Shown in pieces: positions 24,601 to 39,600 of a DNA stretch of 64,000 bases. The translations under genes were made by a program, and so were the position numbers. The notes under the pieces were generated by a model. That model did no database searches. It was not told where the DNA came from and was given only the letters and a program-made list of their open reading frames with translations. The first letter of the stretch is position 1, and each line of letters starts with the position of its first letter. The DNA is from Struthidea cinerea (taxonomy: Eukaryota; Chordata; Aves; Passeriformes; Corcoracidae): NCBI GenBank assembly GCA_013397865.1, contig VZTI01005237.1:1-64000 (forward strand), written 5' to 3'.

Positions 24601-27600
24601 AGCCTCACCTCGAGTCCTGGGGGCAGTTTTGGCACCACAATATAAAAAAAGACACTGAACTATTAGAGAGCATTCAAAGGAGCCCATGAGGATGGTGGTG
24701 GGAGCGGAGGGGAAGCTTATGAGACACACTTGAGGTAACTCGGTTTGTTCATCCTGGAGGAGACTGAGGGGAGACTTCATTGTGGTCTTCAACATCCTCA
24801 TGAGAGGAAGCAGAGGGGCAGGTACGATCTCTTCACTGTTGTGACCAGTGACACGACCTGAGGAAATGGTATAAAGCTGAGTCAGGGGAGGTTTAGGTTG
24901 GATATGAGAAAAAGGTTCTTCAGCCAGAGGGTGGTCAGGCACTGGAACAGGCTCCAGTGGGGCAGTGGTCACAGCACTGAGCCTGAGTTCAAGAAGAGTT
25001 TGAACAACACTCTGAGGCATTCTTGGGGTGACCTGCGCAGGGCCAGGAGTCGGACTTGAGGATCCTGGTGGGTCCCTTCCAACTCAGCATATTCTACGAT
25101 TCTATGTATCTTAGAAGCTGTGTGCTCAAACTGAGGCTGAAACTGCCCAGACCTTCTTCTTCTAAACACAACATTCCTAATCCCGATTACTTAGGAAATC
25201 TGTGCAGCCTCTGAAGACTGTGTTCCTATGCTGCACACTGTAGGTCAGGGCATATGAAATCTGTCCTCTGTAGAGTAATTTAAGAGTGGCTTAAAGGCTC
25301 TTTGCCAGCTGCTTGCTTCTCTGCTCTTTCAAGGTAGCAGCATTTCCTGACCGACCCCTTGCAAAGATCTGTGTCCTTCCCCTCTGTGTGCATCACGCAG
25401 TCCCCTCCTTCATGGCGCAGCAGCTGCTCCTTATATATGACTGGATGGAGAACCAGTTTTTCAGAGTTTGCTTGTGAACTGATCAGGATTTGAATGCCTA
25501 GATGGACAACACTGATTTCAATGCAAAATGCTACGAAGAAAATGCAGAGCAGCTGTGCTGATCCCTCTCACACAGCATATGTGGCTCTGCTCAGCCTCTT
25601 CCGCACTCCCGCCCGCTGGTGGCTACGGATTAGCATGCAGCTTGCAAAGGCAGACACATTTAGGGAAAATGTATCATTAATTTCTTTTCCTGTCCGTGCG
25701 GAGTTTGTCTGACCTCTTTTCTAAATCTATTTTTAAATTGCTTCAGGGACTCTGTATGCCAGGTATCCCATTATGCTGTTGCGAGCGTTTGCAGAATCAG
25801 CTTGTCACAATCTTGTAAAACGCACAGGAAATATGGTCAGAATGCACCTCCACAGGTCAGCCAGTCCACACCCAGGTCCCAAGGCTTATTTACACCATCC
25901 ATGACAGCTGCTTTTCTAACCTGTTCTTAAAATCATTCCCTGAGAGTTTATTCCTGTGCACTGATTTACTTTTCCTTCCAACTCTTTTTCCAGTCTTTCC
26001 TCTTTACACACCAGTCCTGAACATTATTTGTGAATAATCAGTTTGAAAAACAGACCACATATTCCCTTTCTTTTCCTCTTGATATCACATGTTTTTACTC
26101 TATCTTAGAAGATTTTGAGACTGGTCTTGATTGTACTAACTTGTAATGGCCACACGCTGCTGTGTCTGTGCAGAAGAAATACAGAGCGAGGCATTCATCT
26201 GCTCCCTTCACAGGCTGGGTATAATAAGACCCTTTCGTCCAGAAGCTCTCTCAAGAGAGTTTTGTGTCCTCCCCCTTGGACCAAATCCCCATTCCTGTCT
26301 CTCTGTTTCACAAGTTGCACACCTTGATTCCCATGGAGCTCCAACTGCTGTGGTGTCAGCGAGGTGGGATGGTGGTGAGGCCCGACAGCTTCAACACAGC
26401 CACCCCCTGACACACCCAGACAACAGCTATTTTCAAAAGATAACATTTTGTCTTGTTCTTTTCATGGATTCATTCACACTACCCACACAAACACCAATTT
26501 GCCATCATCTCAAGTCTCCAGAGGTGATACATTCTTAAAGAGCTGTTCCGCTGTGTCTGGTATGTCATGGGATGTGTCCGGGCCCAGGGCTCAGAAATTA
26601 TTTTTCTGTTCTTGTAAATCAAAAAGACTTTTCTTTTGGTCCTCTCATGGCACAAACTTGCAATTAATGAAGCAAGTTGCCTAAACACAGCCATGCATCT
26701 CAGTGGTTTGACTTGCACAGCTGAACTGACAGATACACCACACGTCTACATCTAACACGGAGCTGAACTCTCCAGCTCTATCTTCACAAAACAGGGACAG
26801 CAACACATTCCTTCAGCCAGAAGAAACGGGGAGGGGAAAGTCTCCTCTGAGACTGATAACATATTTGACAGTTATTTTATTTGAACATTAAAAAAACCCC
26901 ATCAGAACTCCAATTTCAGGGAGCAGTAATGTTCTGTGTAACAATCACACTCATCCATATTGCATGTTGAAGTCTTTTAAATCACATCTCACAGGCAGGA
27001 GCCAAGCAGCTATCTATCAGCTAAGGAGGAAGGCAGAACTTGCCAGTGTCCATTACCCCATCCTTCAAATATTTATGGTGTGCACGAGGAATATGCATCC
27101 AACTGCACTGTCCAGGGACTGGGCACACAGCCCCTTAAGCTGTCAAAGTCGATGTGAATGCTGCAGGAGCTGCAGGCTGGGAAGGTTTTCTGTGAACATC
27201 TATCCCTGCCGGACCCAAACCCACCCTAACCCCACCAACAGCACACCTCTCCTCTGCCAGGCAAGATCTCAAACTCTGCCTCTCAACAAGCTCTGCTTCT
27301 CTCTGGGCCACTCCACTTTCTGTAACATTTTTAGCACTGTGACGTGCTGTCTTATGTGCTGTAACACATTGTACTCCGCTCGCGTATCTGATTCCTTCTG
27401 CTGTATGAAACCTGCCACTGAAACAGTGCTATAAAAACTATGCAGCGAATTCTGTACAAAGACCTCCCCCATTCCCTTCCCCACCTTGCCAGGCTAGCTC
27501 CATTTTTAGCAATCACTAGTCATCTCAGATGCACTGAATAAAAGATAGCTACCTGTCTTCAGTGAGCAATTTTGTCTGTTCCCAAGAGGTTGCTGAAGGT

Positions 27601-30600
27601 GGGATTCGCTGTATTTCCTGCTGTTAACTACAGCTCTCAAGGTCACATCCTTTCCGAGCTGTGCTGGTCAAGCTTTGCCAGCACAAAAGGATGTGCTGCT
27701 GCTGAACAGGCTGAGGAATTTCTTGATGTATTACAGAAATAATCTCCATGCCTTTCCCGGTTTCCATCTCAAAAGACACTGATTTCTTACAGCCTGAACT
27801 GATATTAACAACACGTTCCATTACATTTTTTAAAAGGACTTGGATAAAAAGAGGCCTGAAGAGAATCTGTTATAAAAGAGTCTAGAAGTCTCCTGGCTTT
27901 GGAAGTCAAAAAAGAAACATTCAGTGAATAGCTGCAATGTGAATTTCCTGAATGGGGCATTCAGGAATCAAGTCTTTTGGTCATTCTTGAATGACGAGGG
28001 ATACTTTTTGGTGAAGGGCAAATGAATTTTCACGTGGCCATGTGGTCACAACCCAGGCCAGTATTTTCTCCTGCTTCCTCTTAATTATTGCTCCACAGTA
28101 AAGCCGAGAAGGGCAGGCAGCTCCCCCAGCCTAAGCGCCAGTGTTGGCTCACACCAGCCCTGGGAGACCTGGTACCAGAGACAGAAGGAGGCCGAGAGGT
28201 GCAAGATGCCCGCGCTGGGGGCACTTGTGCCAGGCCGTGTCCTGCCTCCTGCCCTTGGCACAACACAGCCTTCAGGCAGAGCACAGGCAGCACTGCCCTC
28301 AACGTGGAGAGGAGAGGTGAGATGGCTAACAACAAGACGCTTCCTTGCTGGACCTGCACACTCTTCTCAGATAATATGAGAACAATCCTCCAAGTCTTTG
28401 TTAGTCACCACCTGCTGTGCTTTTCTAAGGTCAAAATCACCTGAGCTCTCCAAACTTAATCATCCCAGCAGTAGCCAGCAAGAACAAAAACGCTATGAGT
28501 ACCACTCACTAGGCACTATGGCAGCTAGCAGGCTTTTGTTCCAGGTCCATTTTTATCTTTCTGCTCCATTTTCAGGAAGAAAAGTGTTTGGCAGGAACGA
28601 GTTACATGCAAGTCCAGAATCTACTGCTTTCTGAATGCTGTACATGGTCTCGTGCAGCTGCAGCAAAACCCAGCCAAAACAAGATGTAGATCGTGCAAGA
28701 GCCAGGATGGAGCTGAGATTCTGCTGAATCCCACAGGGTTGTTTGTGAGTTATTCCTATATTCGGAATTGTATCCTTGCAGCAATCCTGGTGTCCTGAGA
28801 CTACCCCATAGGCACTTACTACAGTGGATAACTGTTCTCTCAAGCAGATTTTTAAGTATATACATAGAAGAAAATATTCACTGCTGTAGAGATTTGTAAC
28901 CAGTGCTAAGATTGTCCGGGATGAATTATGAATGGAAACATCTGTGAAAGCACAACCGGCCTGGCTGTAGCAGATCTGTTCTCCAAGGACAGGGGAAGGA
29001 TGGACAGCAAGGTTACAGAGCACATCACTTCCATACCCTGTTTGAGGGCAGACTGTAGCCATAAAGATCCCCCCAAAAAAGGAACAAAAAGGTGGCAGTG
29101 CTGCTTGAGATCTATAGAGATGAAAAAGAGCAAGACCCTGAGGTGCAAGATCACTCCAAAATAGCAGGTAAGTCTTAGAAAGTGTAAGAAAAACACAGTC
29201 TAAGAGCCAGTCCGTTGTGAAGAACAACTCAGCAGACACAGCAAGGGCTTGACAGATGGTGTCCCATGTCCTCCCTGCAGCACACAACCAAACCTGGCTT
29301 CAGCACCTGGATTCACGAGGCTTGGTGCCTGCATGGGGTGGTGAGAGGATGAGGGAATGAAACCTGGACACAGGAATGACTGAAAACAGTTTTGTTCAAA
29401 GTAAATATCTACTTCTTCTACGAAATCTCACACTGAGTTTTATTACATTAATTTCCCATACTAGGGCACAACCACTGTGCAATAGAAAACCTGGATAAGA
29501 AGGTTGGAGGACTTTTTATCTGGCAAAAATTTACATGAAGCAGTGTGTTGACACTGTCAGCATTTACTGGCATGCTGTATGAGCTTAAATTGCAGGAGAT
29601 GCATCATTTAGCCCAGCTAGTCTCCAGTATAGTTCATCTTCAGGTAAAGGGAGTATTTTGCTGAAAGAAGGCCTAGCATACCTCAGAGGTATACCCCATA
29701 ATAAGCCTCTCCATGAAAAAAACCTGGATTTTATGCACTCTGGCATTCACACGAAAGCAGCATTGCTCAAAATCATGCACTTCAGAATATTCTTTGCCTG
29801 TGATACCTTGCACCAGCACAGAGCAGCCGTGGCAGCTGCCACCAGCTCTCTGCAACAAACATGAAAAAGCAGTCAGTGAGCAACACTTTCTAAAAGCAGT
29901 TTGTCTGGCTGAGGGCAGGTATTTAAGCCTGCTGCAGCAAAGTTTCACCAAATCTTTGATTGCTTCAGTGTGCCACCTTTGGAAGTTATCCTTAAATGGA
30001 TAAGGATTATAAAAACACATGAAAGTTGAGAAACAAGCCCTCTTGGAAGATGAGGTTTTGAATCCATCTTCTTCCAGGCATGAACATACCAAAGGGATGC
30101 ACGGGTGGAAAGAACTAGAACAGCCTCGCCTTGCTGAAAACCAGGGCTTTGACAGTCACTGGTGAAAACTCTCTGACCTGGGAGTATCTGAACCAGTCAC
30201 AGACCCAGCTTTTATTAGAAAGAAAATCAACTCGCCACAGCTAACAGAGACATATGAATCTTCATTTCGCCTCCCTGGGAAGACAGCTACAGCAAACGAG
30301 AGAGGTCAAGAGAAATCTGATTTAGGAGAACACATTTCTGTTCCTCAAAGCTATTCCCCAAACAATTCCATTCTTTGCTGCAGGAAAAGAAAGCAGAGAA
30401 ACTCCCCTCCCACCATGTTTTAAGAGAATTGAGCCCTCTTAGCTCTTTGTACTCTCAACCCTGTTTGCTTATCACTTGTGGCTCAGACAGATAGCTGCAA
30501 TTCCCACTCAGTTCCCAGAAGAGATTAATTATCCCACCCAGGAACAAAGCATCCAGGAACCACTTAATCACACTTTTCAGAGAAGAAACTACCCCATCCC

Positions 30601-33600
30601 TGGCTGAGGTGCTGGCAAGGATGTTCTGGCAGTGTCCAAGGTTGGAATACCAAATGTTAGGCTTGTTCTAATAAAGACACTTGGATTGCAAGACAGGCTT
30701 TTCCCTTCTCTGTCGAGCTGATAGCTACATGTCACCTGCCTTCAGGGTGAGACAGCACTTGTAGGGGTGCAGTATTTTGTTGGCAGAAATACTCCCTCTC
30801 CACGAAAGCCCAACAAAGCAGCCAGTGTATGCAGGGAGAGGACACAGACCATTCAGGGAATTACACCCCTTCCCAGGAGGGTAAGCTATGTAAATATAAA
30901 AAGGAAAGAATTTTGCTCTGCATGAAAGCAGATTCTTGCTCCTCATTGCCAGTGACTGAACTTAATCACTAATCCTCTGCATCTAGTAGCGGAGGCAGAA
31001 TTCCAAGCCACAGGACTGTGCTGGTGCAGCAGGAATATTTCCCTGGAAACAGCAGCTCACAGAAGAGATAAGGTACATCACAGCTTTGGAGTGACAAGAT
31101 TGCTATCGCAGTCTGTGCCTCATTACTATTTTGAACCTTCAGCACAGATCTATGATGCCTTTCCAGGATTAGCCTACTTCTAAAGCTAAAGAAAGTCTCT
31201 CTTAATTTACAGCCTGTTACTTATTTAACACCAGAATCACATTAATTGAGAGTGCCTTTGGACTATCCCAGCATTTTAGCTGTACAGTGTACTTGGAATA
31301 TCACACAGGACTAGAGAGAGCATACAGAGTGATGCCAAGTGTGGTCCTTGGCTTAAACAGAACACCTTTTAGGTATAGAAACATTTTGGCCTCACACCTA
31401 GAAAGCACAAAATCTGATGGTATATATTGCCTTCTTTTTTAAATACTGTGGGTTTTTGCTTCCAAAGATTCCCATGAACAGCCACCTTTGTAAAATTATT
31501 AAATTTCCCTATATGGCTTCAAGTAATGGAAATACAAAAACCAGAACTGGAGACAAGTCAGGTCCCAAAGTTCTGGCCTAAAGATCCCCTGCTTTGCATT
31601 CTGGTATAAAGTCTAAATGCAACAAAGTGTGTTGTAACTTCTCTTGGGGTCAAAAATCTTTTCTGAAACACTTCCTTTTAGGACACTGTAACTCAGATGA
31701 AACAAAATAAGGTTTTTTACCAAAGAGCACACGGGCTTCAAAATATATATTTTGATATCAGAATTTTGCTGTGCTGTAATGTATTTTATTACTTTCACCC
31801 TATTCAGCACCTTGACACTTCCGCCTGCCCCAAATCAAAGGGCTATTTTGAAACAGGGGAAATGGACAACTATTGTGCAACATTAAAAACTATTGGCTTG
31901 TAATTTACGACCAGTAATGAGCCTCTGCTATTGACCCTGAATTACTCATCCAAAGGCAAAGCGGTTAAAAGTAATGGGTATCTGCTTTAGCTCAGAATAA
32001 TGAGGACACTAAAAAAAGTATATAAACAGCCAAGTATGTGCCAGCTATGCAGACAGAGAGATCTGCTCTAATTGGATGGGCAGTACACCTGCAGCACAGG
32101 CAAGTCAGAAAAACACATCGTCCGTCATGCTGGAGGAAAATTAATAGGTACAGGGACAGTGCATCCCACGAGTGATTACCCAGCTCCCTTTTGATGACTT
32201 ACTTTCCCTCTGATCCATAACTGTTCATGCTATCCTCGATGGACTCGTGGCTGGCTTGACGGACGGTCCTGCTGGGCATTTCAACAGCCAGGCCAGTTTC
32301 TGTGCTCCTCTGGATGGCTCCTTTCAGTCTCCGACCATCGCCATCTAGGAACACAAGGGGAGAAAAGGCAGTCAGCCTCTATTCCCAGAGCCTTTTGCAC
32401 CGACAGAGCCAAGGAGAAGCAGAGAAGGTCTTTTGGAAGACCAGCCTGGCATCTGTCACGCAACATTTCCTTACTCAGCCCTGCTTCATCAGCAGCTCCC
32501 CAGTCATCTCTGGAACACACTCAGTGCTCCACCATGCCAGGGCCAGCAGATACTCAGAGCATGCACACCTCCCTACCTACTCCAACCATTCGTACCAATT
32601 AATTATCCATTGAGCAGGCAGCCACACCAGCTGGCTACACCCAGAGCTACCCAGTCAGGGAACACAGTAGCAGCAACCACGGGCACAGCTGAGGAGTACA
32701 GCCCGATGCCTCCAAGCCTAGCCCAAATCCCATGTTGCTGCCTCAGGTTGCGTGGAACAGCAAAAAGAGCGGCAGGTCGTGGTGGGCATCGAGTGAGCAG
32801 AGGGGAAGGAAAGGCCAGGCAGCACCAGAGGTGCTGTGAAAGCAGAAGCCCTCCCAGACCGGCCACAGGGGAACAGCTGGGCACAGCCAAAATGTTCCCT
32901 GGTGGCACTGGAAAGGCACCAGCAGTGGAAAACCCTGGAGAGGACTACTCCCCTTGGCAGACGCCCTCGGCCACAGCACAGAGGGAATTAAGTAGGTTCT
33001 GGTTTCTCCTGGGTGCAGTCTTCAGAGGCTCAGCCCTCTGAAATTAACAGCTGCTATTTTCATCCTCCATCTCGAGCAGTCTGTTTCTCAGAACAAACCA
33101 TGTTATGTAATGAATATGTAATGAATACCACTACTATTAATTGCTGTAGCTGGTGTTAGGAAGCTCCAGATTTCATCCCACATAGAGCACTCATCCTGAA
33201 ACACATCTGCTACAAGTTTTCTGAACAAAGGAGAATTATCTAAATCCTCTAAAGATGCCCAGTCATTACCCAGGACTCAGGCAACAAACCCCTGACCCAC
33301 GGTGCTCTCAGAAACCTTCCCGCTTTTTGAGCACCACCTCCAGAGGAGAAATGACCCAGCTACTGAGTCTGGAGAACTCAGGAATGCCAAATATTAAAGA
33401 AAACAAATCTTTCAAAGAATCACAGGATGGGTTAGGTTGGAATGGACTAGAGTGGTTCATCTGATCCATCCTCCCTGCTGAAACAGGGTCATCCTAAAGC
33501 ACACTGACAGGATTGCATCCAGATGGTTCTTGAATATCTCCAGTGAGGGAGACTCCACAACCTTCTGGCAACCTGCTCCAGTGCACCCACACAGTGAAGA

Positions 33601-36600
33601 CGTTCTTCCTCATATTCAGGTGGAACTTCTTGTGAATCACTTTCCAAGCTACTTTGGAAATATGAGGGTATCTGTAAGAACCTGCCTAAAATACACTGTT
33701 ATTCGTGTAGCAGGCTGCTTGACCTAAAATACTTTTTAGATCTTGGTGTGAAGAGGGACTTCGAAAAATAAATTCGGTAAGATATCAGAAACGCTTCTTA
33801 TCCTACTTCTCCAATTATATCTACACTGAAATGCAAAGACAAAAATTCTCCTATAAATACAGCTGTAAAGTACCTTTTCCTCTGGTATCATGAGGTTTCC
33901 AACTGGCTAAACGTGCTGGCCCCAGGGCTCTGTACCAGCTGCTGTGCCCACATATGGTGCCGCATGCGTACACATGCCCTGTGAGCGAAGGGGATCGAAT
34001 TTGCACGTTCTGGGTTAACATTAACTACAGTTTGCACTGTTTGTGTGCCTAGAGCAATGCATGAAGCACATCGTATAAATCAGGAAGTTACACAAACATA
34101 AAACATATTTCTCATGTGCTTTCAAAATCCAAACCTTCAGGCAAGAATAACAATATGGGCACCAACAAAAGCGAAGCCTTGTGAAACAGCCGTGCCTATT
34201 CTCCCAACCAGTGCAGAGCAGCTCCCTTTGATGCACCCTCTTCAGCCTTGTGCAGCTCATTGGAGGCTCTGATGGGGTTTGTAGGTTCCTCTGAGGGCAC
34301 ATCCCACAACCTCGTGGGCAGACTTGATGGTCCATTTCATTTGTCTCGCATTCACCTCCACAATCTTTGAGTCATCCACATGCACCAGTGCCCATCCCTC
34401 CTTCACATGTGCACTCAGAGCACTCATCCTCCTGCCCTTTTAGCTTAGTCCTCACAAGAGCTCTGCTGGCAGCCAGAGTCAAAGCATCAAAAGACAAAAA
34501 TGTAGGAAACAAATTAAAAATGCCCCGTTGCCCAGCCAAGCAACATCTGTTTGAAAAAATCTCTTCTTCCCCCAATCTAGTAAAATGTGCCTGGAGACAC
34601 TCAAAATTAAAAGACTATTCAACCACAGCTGGCAACAAACGAGAGGCTTGGGACAGAGCAAGGGTTTGGAGCAACACAAGGTGCTTGCTGCTTTCTATCA
34701 GCCATCCCCTGATTCAAAGCCAGGGACATCAAGCAGAAGGGCCCAAAGGCAAGGCAAGGCAGCACTGCGGGAGCACCAGGGCACTGTACCAGAGACTATT
34801 TAGCTGGCACGGGTCAAGTTCAGCTGTAGAGCATCACATGCACAGTTTTCCACTGCTGGGTGGGTCGTTTTCTAGTAGTCCTGATTGCTTTTGCAGATTA
34901 TTAAAAAAAAAAAAAAGACAAAGAAAAAAAAAAGGAAATAAAAAAATTTAATCAAGAATCTCTGTAAAACAAGACAATGGGAATAGAGGACAAGAATCCT
35001 TTGTTCCTCCCTCTTCTTCCAGACAGACATGCACAGCAACTCCTGCATCTTACAAATGATCTCTCATTATTCTGGGGAAAGGTTGGAGAAACCTTTCTCC
35101 CCCTACACCCTCCTTTTGCCGAAAGTTTCCCTTGAACAGAAGGGGAGTAATTTGTTTTGCCAAAAAGGCAAGCTCCCAAACCACAGCGGCCAGAGGCATG
35201 ACTGAAACAGGGTAAGAGATCACCATAAGCACCAGAGATGCCATCAGAAATGAGATATAGGTTCCTAAATTATCCACCCCCATCAGCTAGGAGATGTGGA
35301 CAGATCAGGGATAGCACACCTGGAAAGGAAATAAATATGGACGACACTGTACTTCTCATCTGTGAGCCAAAAATATTTCACAAGCAACAGTCACCTGCCA
35401 TTAGCCTTCTCTGGTCAGCGTGGAGCATGGCACAGGGGCTGTGCCTCCTCCCTTACCCGGAATCTTTGTGCTTTGACACCTTTGCCAATCAGAAGGTACA
35501 TGATATGCATCTAAGTGGGCGTTGCCTGGCAAAATCATTTGTCTTAATTTGTCAGTGGTATGTGCAACAAGGAAGAGTAGTATCGACATTTTCTGCAGTG
35601 TCACCAGATTTATTCTCTGCACCTCTTCCAATCAAGCAGCAACCAACACAGGTTAAGCAGTCAGTCAAGCCTGCAGTGCAACGTATCACTAAGAGCGGAT
35701 TTTACTTCGGGATGACCTTGGGAAAAAGAGATTTTTTGGTCAAATATCCGGGATGAAGATACACAGCACCTCGCTGACGCCAACAACCAGAAGGGCCCAG
35801 CAGTCACTCTGCCGAGTTCTCAGTGTTGACAGGCGCTTCGATTTTGCTCTGTTCAGCCAAACAATTTACGTTTGGCTACAGAATATCTTCTAAAGCACTA
35901 TCCATTCCGGGTTTGAAGATATTGAGAGATGAAGAATCTGCCATTTGCCTGCACAGTTTATTTTACTACCTCACATTTAGAGATGTGGCTTAAGTTTGCC
36001 TGGTTTCAGCTTTCACACATCAGGTTTTTTTAGAGCGCTTCTCCACCCTGAGAGCTGCTTTGTGTTTTCGCTATAAAGACTTTTCTGACTCTCTCTAGGT
36101 GAGCTTTCTCTCAATCTTATTTTGACAAGTTAAACAGACTGAGATCTCTATGTCTCTCATGCTCTGGCATTTTTTTTCCTCCTGGCCTTGAATCTTTTTA
36201 ATGACATCCCGAGGTTTTAAACGCCCTTTTGAGAACACGCACAGCAAAACTGGAGTCTGCATTTTAGTGCAGAAACACGTACAAAGGTAAAAATCAGCTC
36301 GTACTCTCATCTTCACTGCTTCTGCTGGCATCTCCCAAGACCACAGTAAGCTCCTGGTCACATCATGCCTTGCCTGGAGGTTGTGCAGTCCCCTGCCTGT
36401 CCTGCTGGTATGACCTTGCAGCACATTATATTAAAAAATAGGTAAGAAAACGAATTTTATTTGAAGAGAAAGCAAGCAAAACTTCAGACACCTTTATACA
36501 GCTCTCTCACCCTCAGTACTATTTACTCTCTTTCTAGTGTCCACATCACCTGTGAATTAAGTGAGGTTTAAACTAATGCTTGCTCCAAATCAAATGAAAA

Positions 36601-39600
36601 CACTGAGCACCACCAGGCCTTCAAAGAGCCCTACTGCCTTTGAGGCTTTTCCTTGACAACTGCTTTTTTGATACATGAAGCAAGTTTTTAATCCATTTAT
36701 CACGATCACACTTTTAGGGTCATGTTGTTCTAGGACAAAACCCTAACATACTTATCACATTTATCCAGATATCTGTGTCTCCTAAAACTTGGAGAAAAAA
36801 GTTTCTCACAAGACCCATTTTCCCTACGTTCTTCTTGACTGGTATTAATCATATTCCATCATTTTGTTCATTATTAATTAGATCTCATTATCATGTTTCC
36901 CCTCATTCCATCTTTGAGTGACTTCAGACCAGCCAACCAAAAGTTCCTTCCAACAACCCAGTAATAATCGAAGAGGAGCAAGGTGACCATGCAGGTGCCC
37001 TGTGAAGAGCAGAACATCTTTTTAAGAGTTCCCTTAACTAAATTTTCAGCTGTCAACCACACAGAGAGGCATACTCTTCTCAAGGATGGTGCCACTCCTG
37101 TAGAAGAGCTGCCAACAAGAATTGGATTTGCCTGAAATCACAGGGGTAGGAAAAATAAGAGCGGCATTGCTCCCTTCTCTCCCTCAAGGGAAGCGTAACC
37201 ACTTCTCATGTCCTCTTCTATGTCACTCCCACACACAACTCTCCGAAGCCCTTCCTCTCTGCTGCTGACAGGGCTCTCCATGCTCAGAGGCCAGCAAGTC
37301 TTGAAAAATCTATGTGAGTCCTGCAATAGCTCATCACAAGGTCATGATTATGTAATTATTACTCCTACACAGAATTACTCTATGACAGATGTTTATGGAT
37401 GACATTTCTGAGAGACAGAGCATGCCCCTTTCACTGTTATCCCTACACTGTCTCCTTTCTTGTCACTTCCTTTTCCTGCAGCCCGGTACTTGGTACCATC
37501 TTTCTCTTTTCCACTTTGTTTGCAATTTCCTCCTCCATGCTCGCAGTTTGCTGGATACTACCAGCACAAAAAGAAATCAGCATGATGCATGTGCTACAGA
37601 CCCTCCTGTACTTTAGAATTAATTGTTATTGATTTAGCCCTGAGATCAGGCATTGACTGAATTCAAACTCAATCAGCTTTGCTCCTAAATTACCCAACCA
37701 CATCCAAGCACAGAACACAGTGGCACCCAAAGCACATGGACACACAGCACCAGCACGGGCCACCCAAGACACACCAAGGGTCTGGCAAAACGGCCTGGGT
37801 AGCTGCTATCCTTTCCCAAACTTGAAGAGCCAGGGGAAAAATCAGGAAGGGAATTCAGCTGGATGCTTACTTTCATTTGTTCCTATTGCAAAGCTCTGGA
37901 AAATACAACATTTTGTATTTTCCAAGGAAGTTTGTCCGAGCTTGAGCAAAGAGACTGCACTCCCACTGCTTTTCTTACCCAAGTCAAGCAGTATGGAACA
38001 ATTCCCATCCAAACATGCTGCAGGGCATCGACCTGGGCAGACTCTGCTCTCTGGATTCACACCTGGGTTCCTCAGCACGTGAATCGCCTGCTTGGCTCCA
38101 AAATACAAACCTTCACTTCCAGCAAGGGAACACCAAAAAACCCATCTGGCAGAGGCAATGAAGCCTTCAGAGCACGCTGCAGATTATGTATAAAGCACAG
38201 ACAGGACAGGACCCAACTGCCTGCAGAGGAGATTTGCCCTGAGCTATCTCCTTTCAGTTCATACTGAATCTGCCTGCTCTACCCTTGGCTCAAACATGGG
38301 CTCAACAAGCCCTTTCACTTTCCACAGCCATTAACTTCACTCATTGGTTTTGACCCTAAAAGTTGTTTCTATCTTTCTTCCCCATGAAGATCTGCCCCTG
38401 AGAAAAGATGATGCAGGTTTGGGGCTGAAAATGAAGAAGGGAAAACATCAAGCACCCATCTGAATGGTATCAAGTGCTGAGGTGAGGAAGGTCCCCCAGT
38501 CCAACAACTGGTCTTTGGCATGTCTGTGGGCAAAAAGCAGCAGTGGGAGTCTCAGCTCAGCACCCCATCAGACTGCTGAAACACTGACCATTTGACCTAC
38601 CTATTTTCAGGTACTCTGAGCAAAGAGTCAGCATATTAACTTCTCCACTTCAAACTTTGTCACTGCACTGTTGTTCATGAAGCGTTTAAAAAAAAAAAAA
38701 AATTCTGTTTAGTCAGATGCTGACTCCCTGTGACACCTACTAAGATTTGTGTGCCATGAATCAATTCTGAGATGAATAAAAATTCCATTGTTCGCCTTCA
38801 AAGAAGAAAAAGAAAAGTCTTCCCACAGCCTTGCATGAATACCCAACACCTGTGCAGCCTGGCACATGCTGAGCTGGCGTCTGTCAGGGTGGGCAGCGCA
38901 GGCTCCTCTACAGGGGTATCTCTGTTCAGAGCAAGCCCTGATGCTCTCCTAAGGGGCCGCTTCTGCTGAGGAAAAAAAAAAAAAATACTGGATTGTCACT
39001 TCAGAATGCAGTTTAACGAGATGAACTCAATCTCATCATGCCTGGCAAGCCCTGACATCCTGCCAAGCATTCCCTACATCAACATCCTAATGGAGTGTGA
39101 ATTATGAGCACCTGAAGAGAGGCAGTTTGTACTGCGCTCCAGAACATGCCAGGCTATCATCACAGCCTGAGTAATCCACCAGAATGACAGAAAATGGCTG
39201 GGGATAAGCAGGGGCACTAATCAGGCTGTTTGCTTCATTCCCCTTGTCCTAGTTTCAGACACCAACAAAATCACACCCTTTCTTTCCAAATTAAGCACAG
39301 AATCTTCTATGGGATGGAAAAAAGTATTTCAACATGTTAATTCTTAATCTGTGGAGGTTAGGTACATTCACAGGGTTAGGACAGTTCAATCAGCTCTTCT
39401 TGTGAGAGCCAGAAAATAGTAAAATTAGCAACTATCTGCACTGCTGTTACAGCTACCGACTCCAGTGAATGCACAGCAGGGCCAGGACACCCTGCCTGCA
39501 CGGGCAACTTCTGGAGACACCGATGAGACACCTCCAAATTCCCACTGTAGCACAGTCCCAATACATCCCATTGCTGCTGGCCCACAAGGGCATTTTAGCA

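Larger units (their letters stand above)
18862..32202 (-). other. RIMS4: RIMS4 intron 2
   Basis: This is a 13.3-kb phase-2 intron. It contains a tight CpG cluster (19818-19913), a CR1 tail (21813-21910), a CpG-rich patch (about 24060-24195), a longer CR1 fragment (24312-25107) and a likely older CR1 remnant (about 25885-26010). Between about 26100 and 32200 I see no recognisable gene, repeat or RNA. Confidence 0.85.

Noticed and set aside
24505..25020. Minus-strand open frame within the CR1 copy
   Set aside because: It is antisense to the CR1 element and so explained as a shadow of repeat sequence.
28553..29287. 244-codon minus-strand open frame in RIMS4 intron 2
   Set aside because: Its first codon is TTG and the first ATG is at about 29062. 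The translation matches nothing I know, and one such frame in 64 kb is not far beyond chance.
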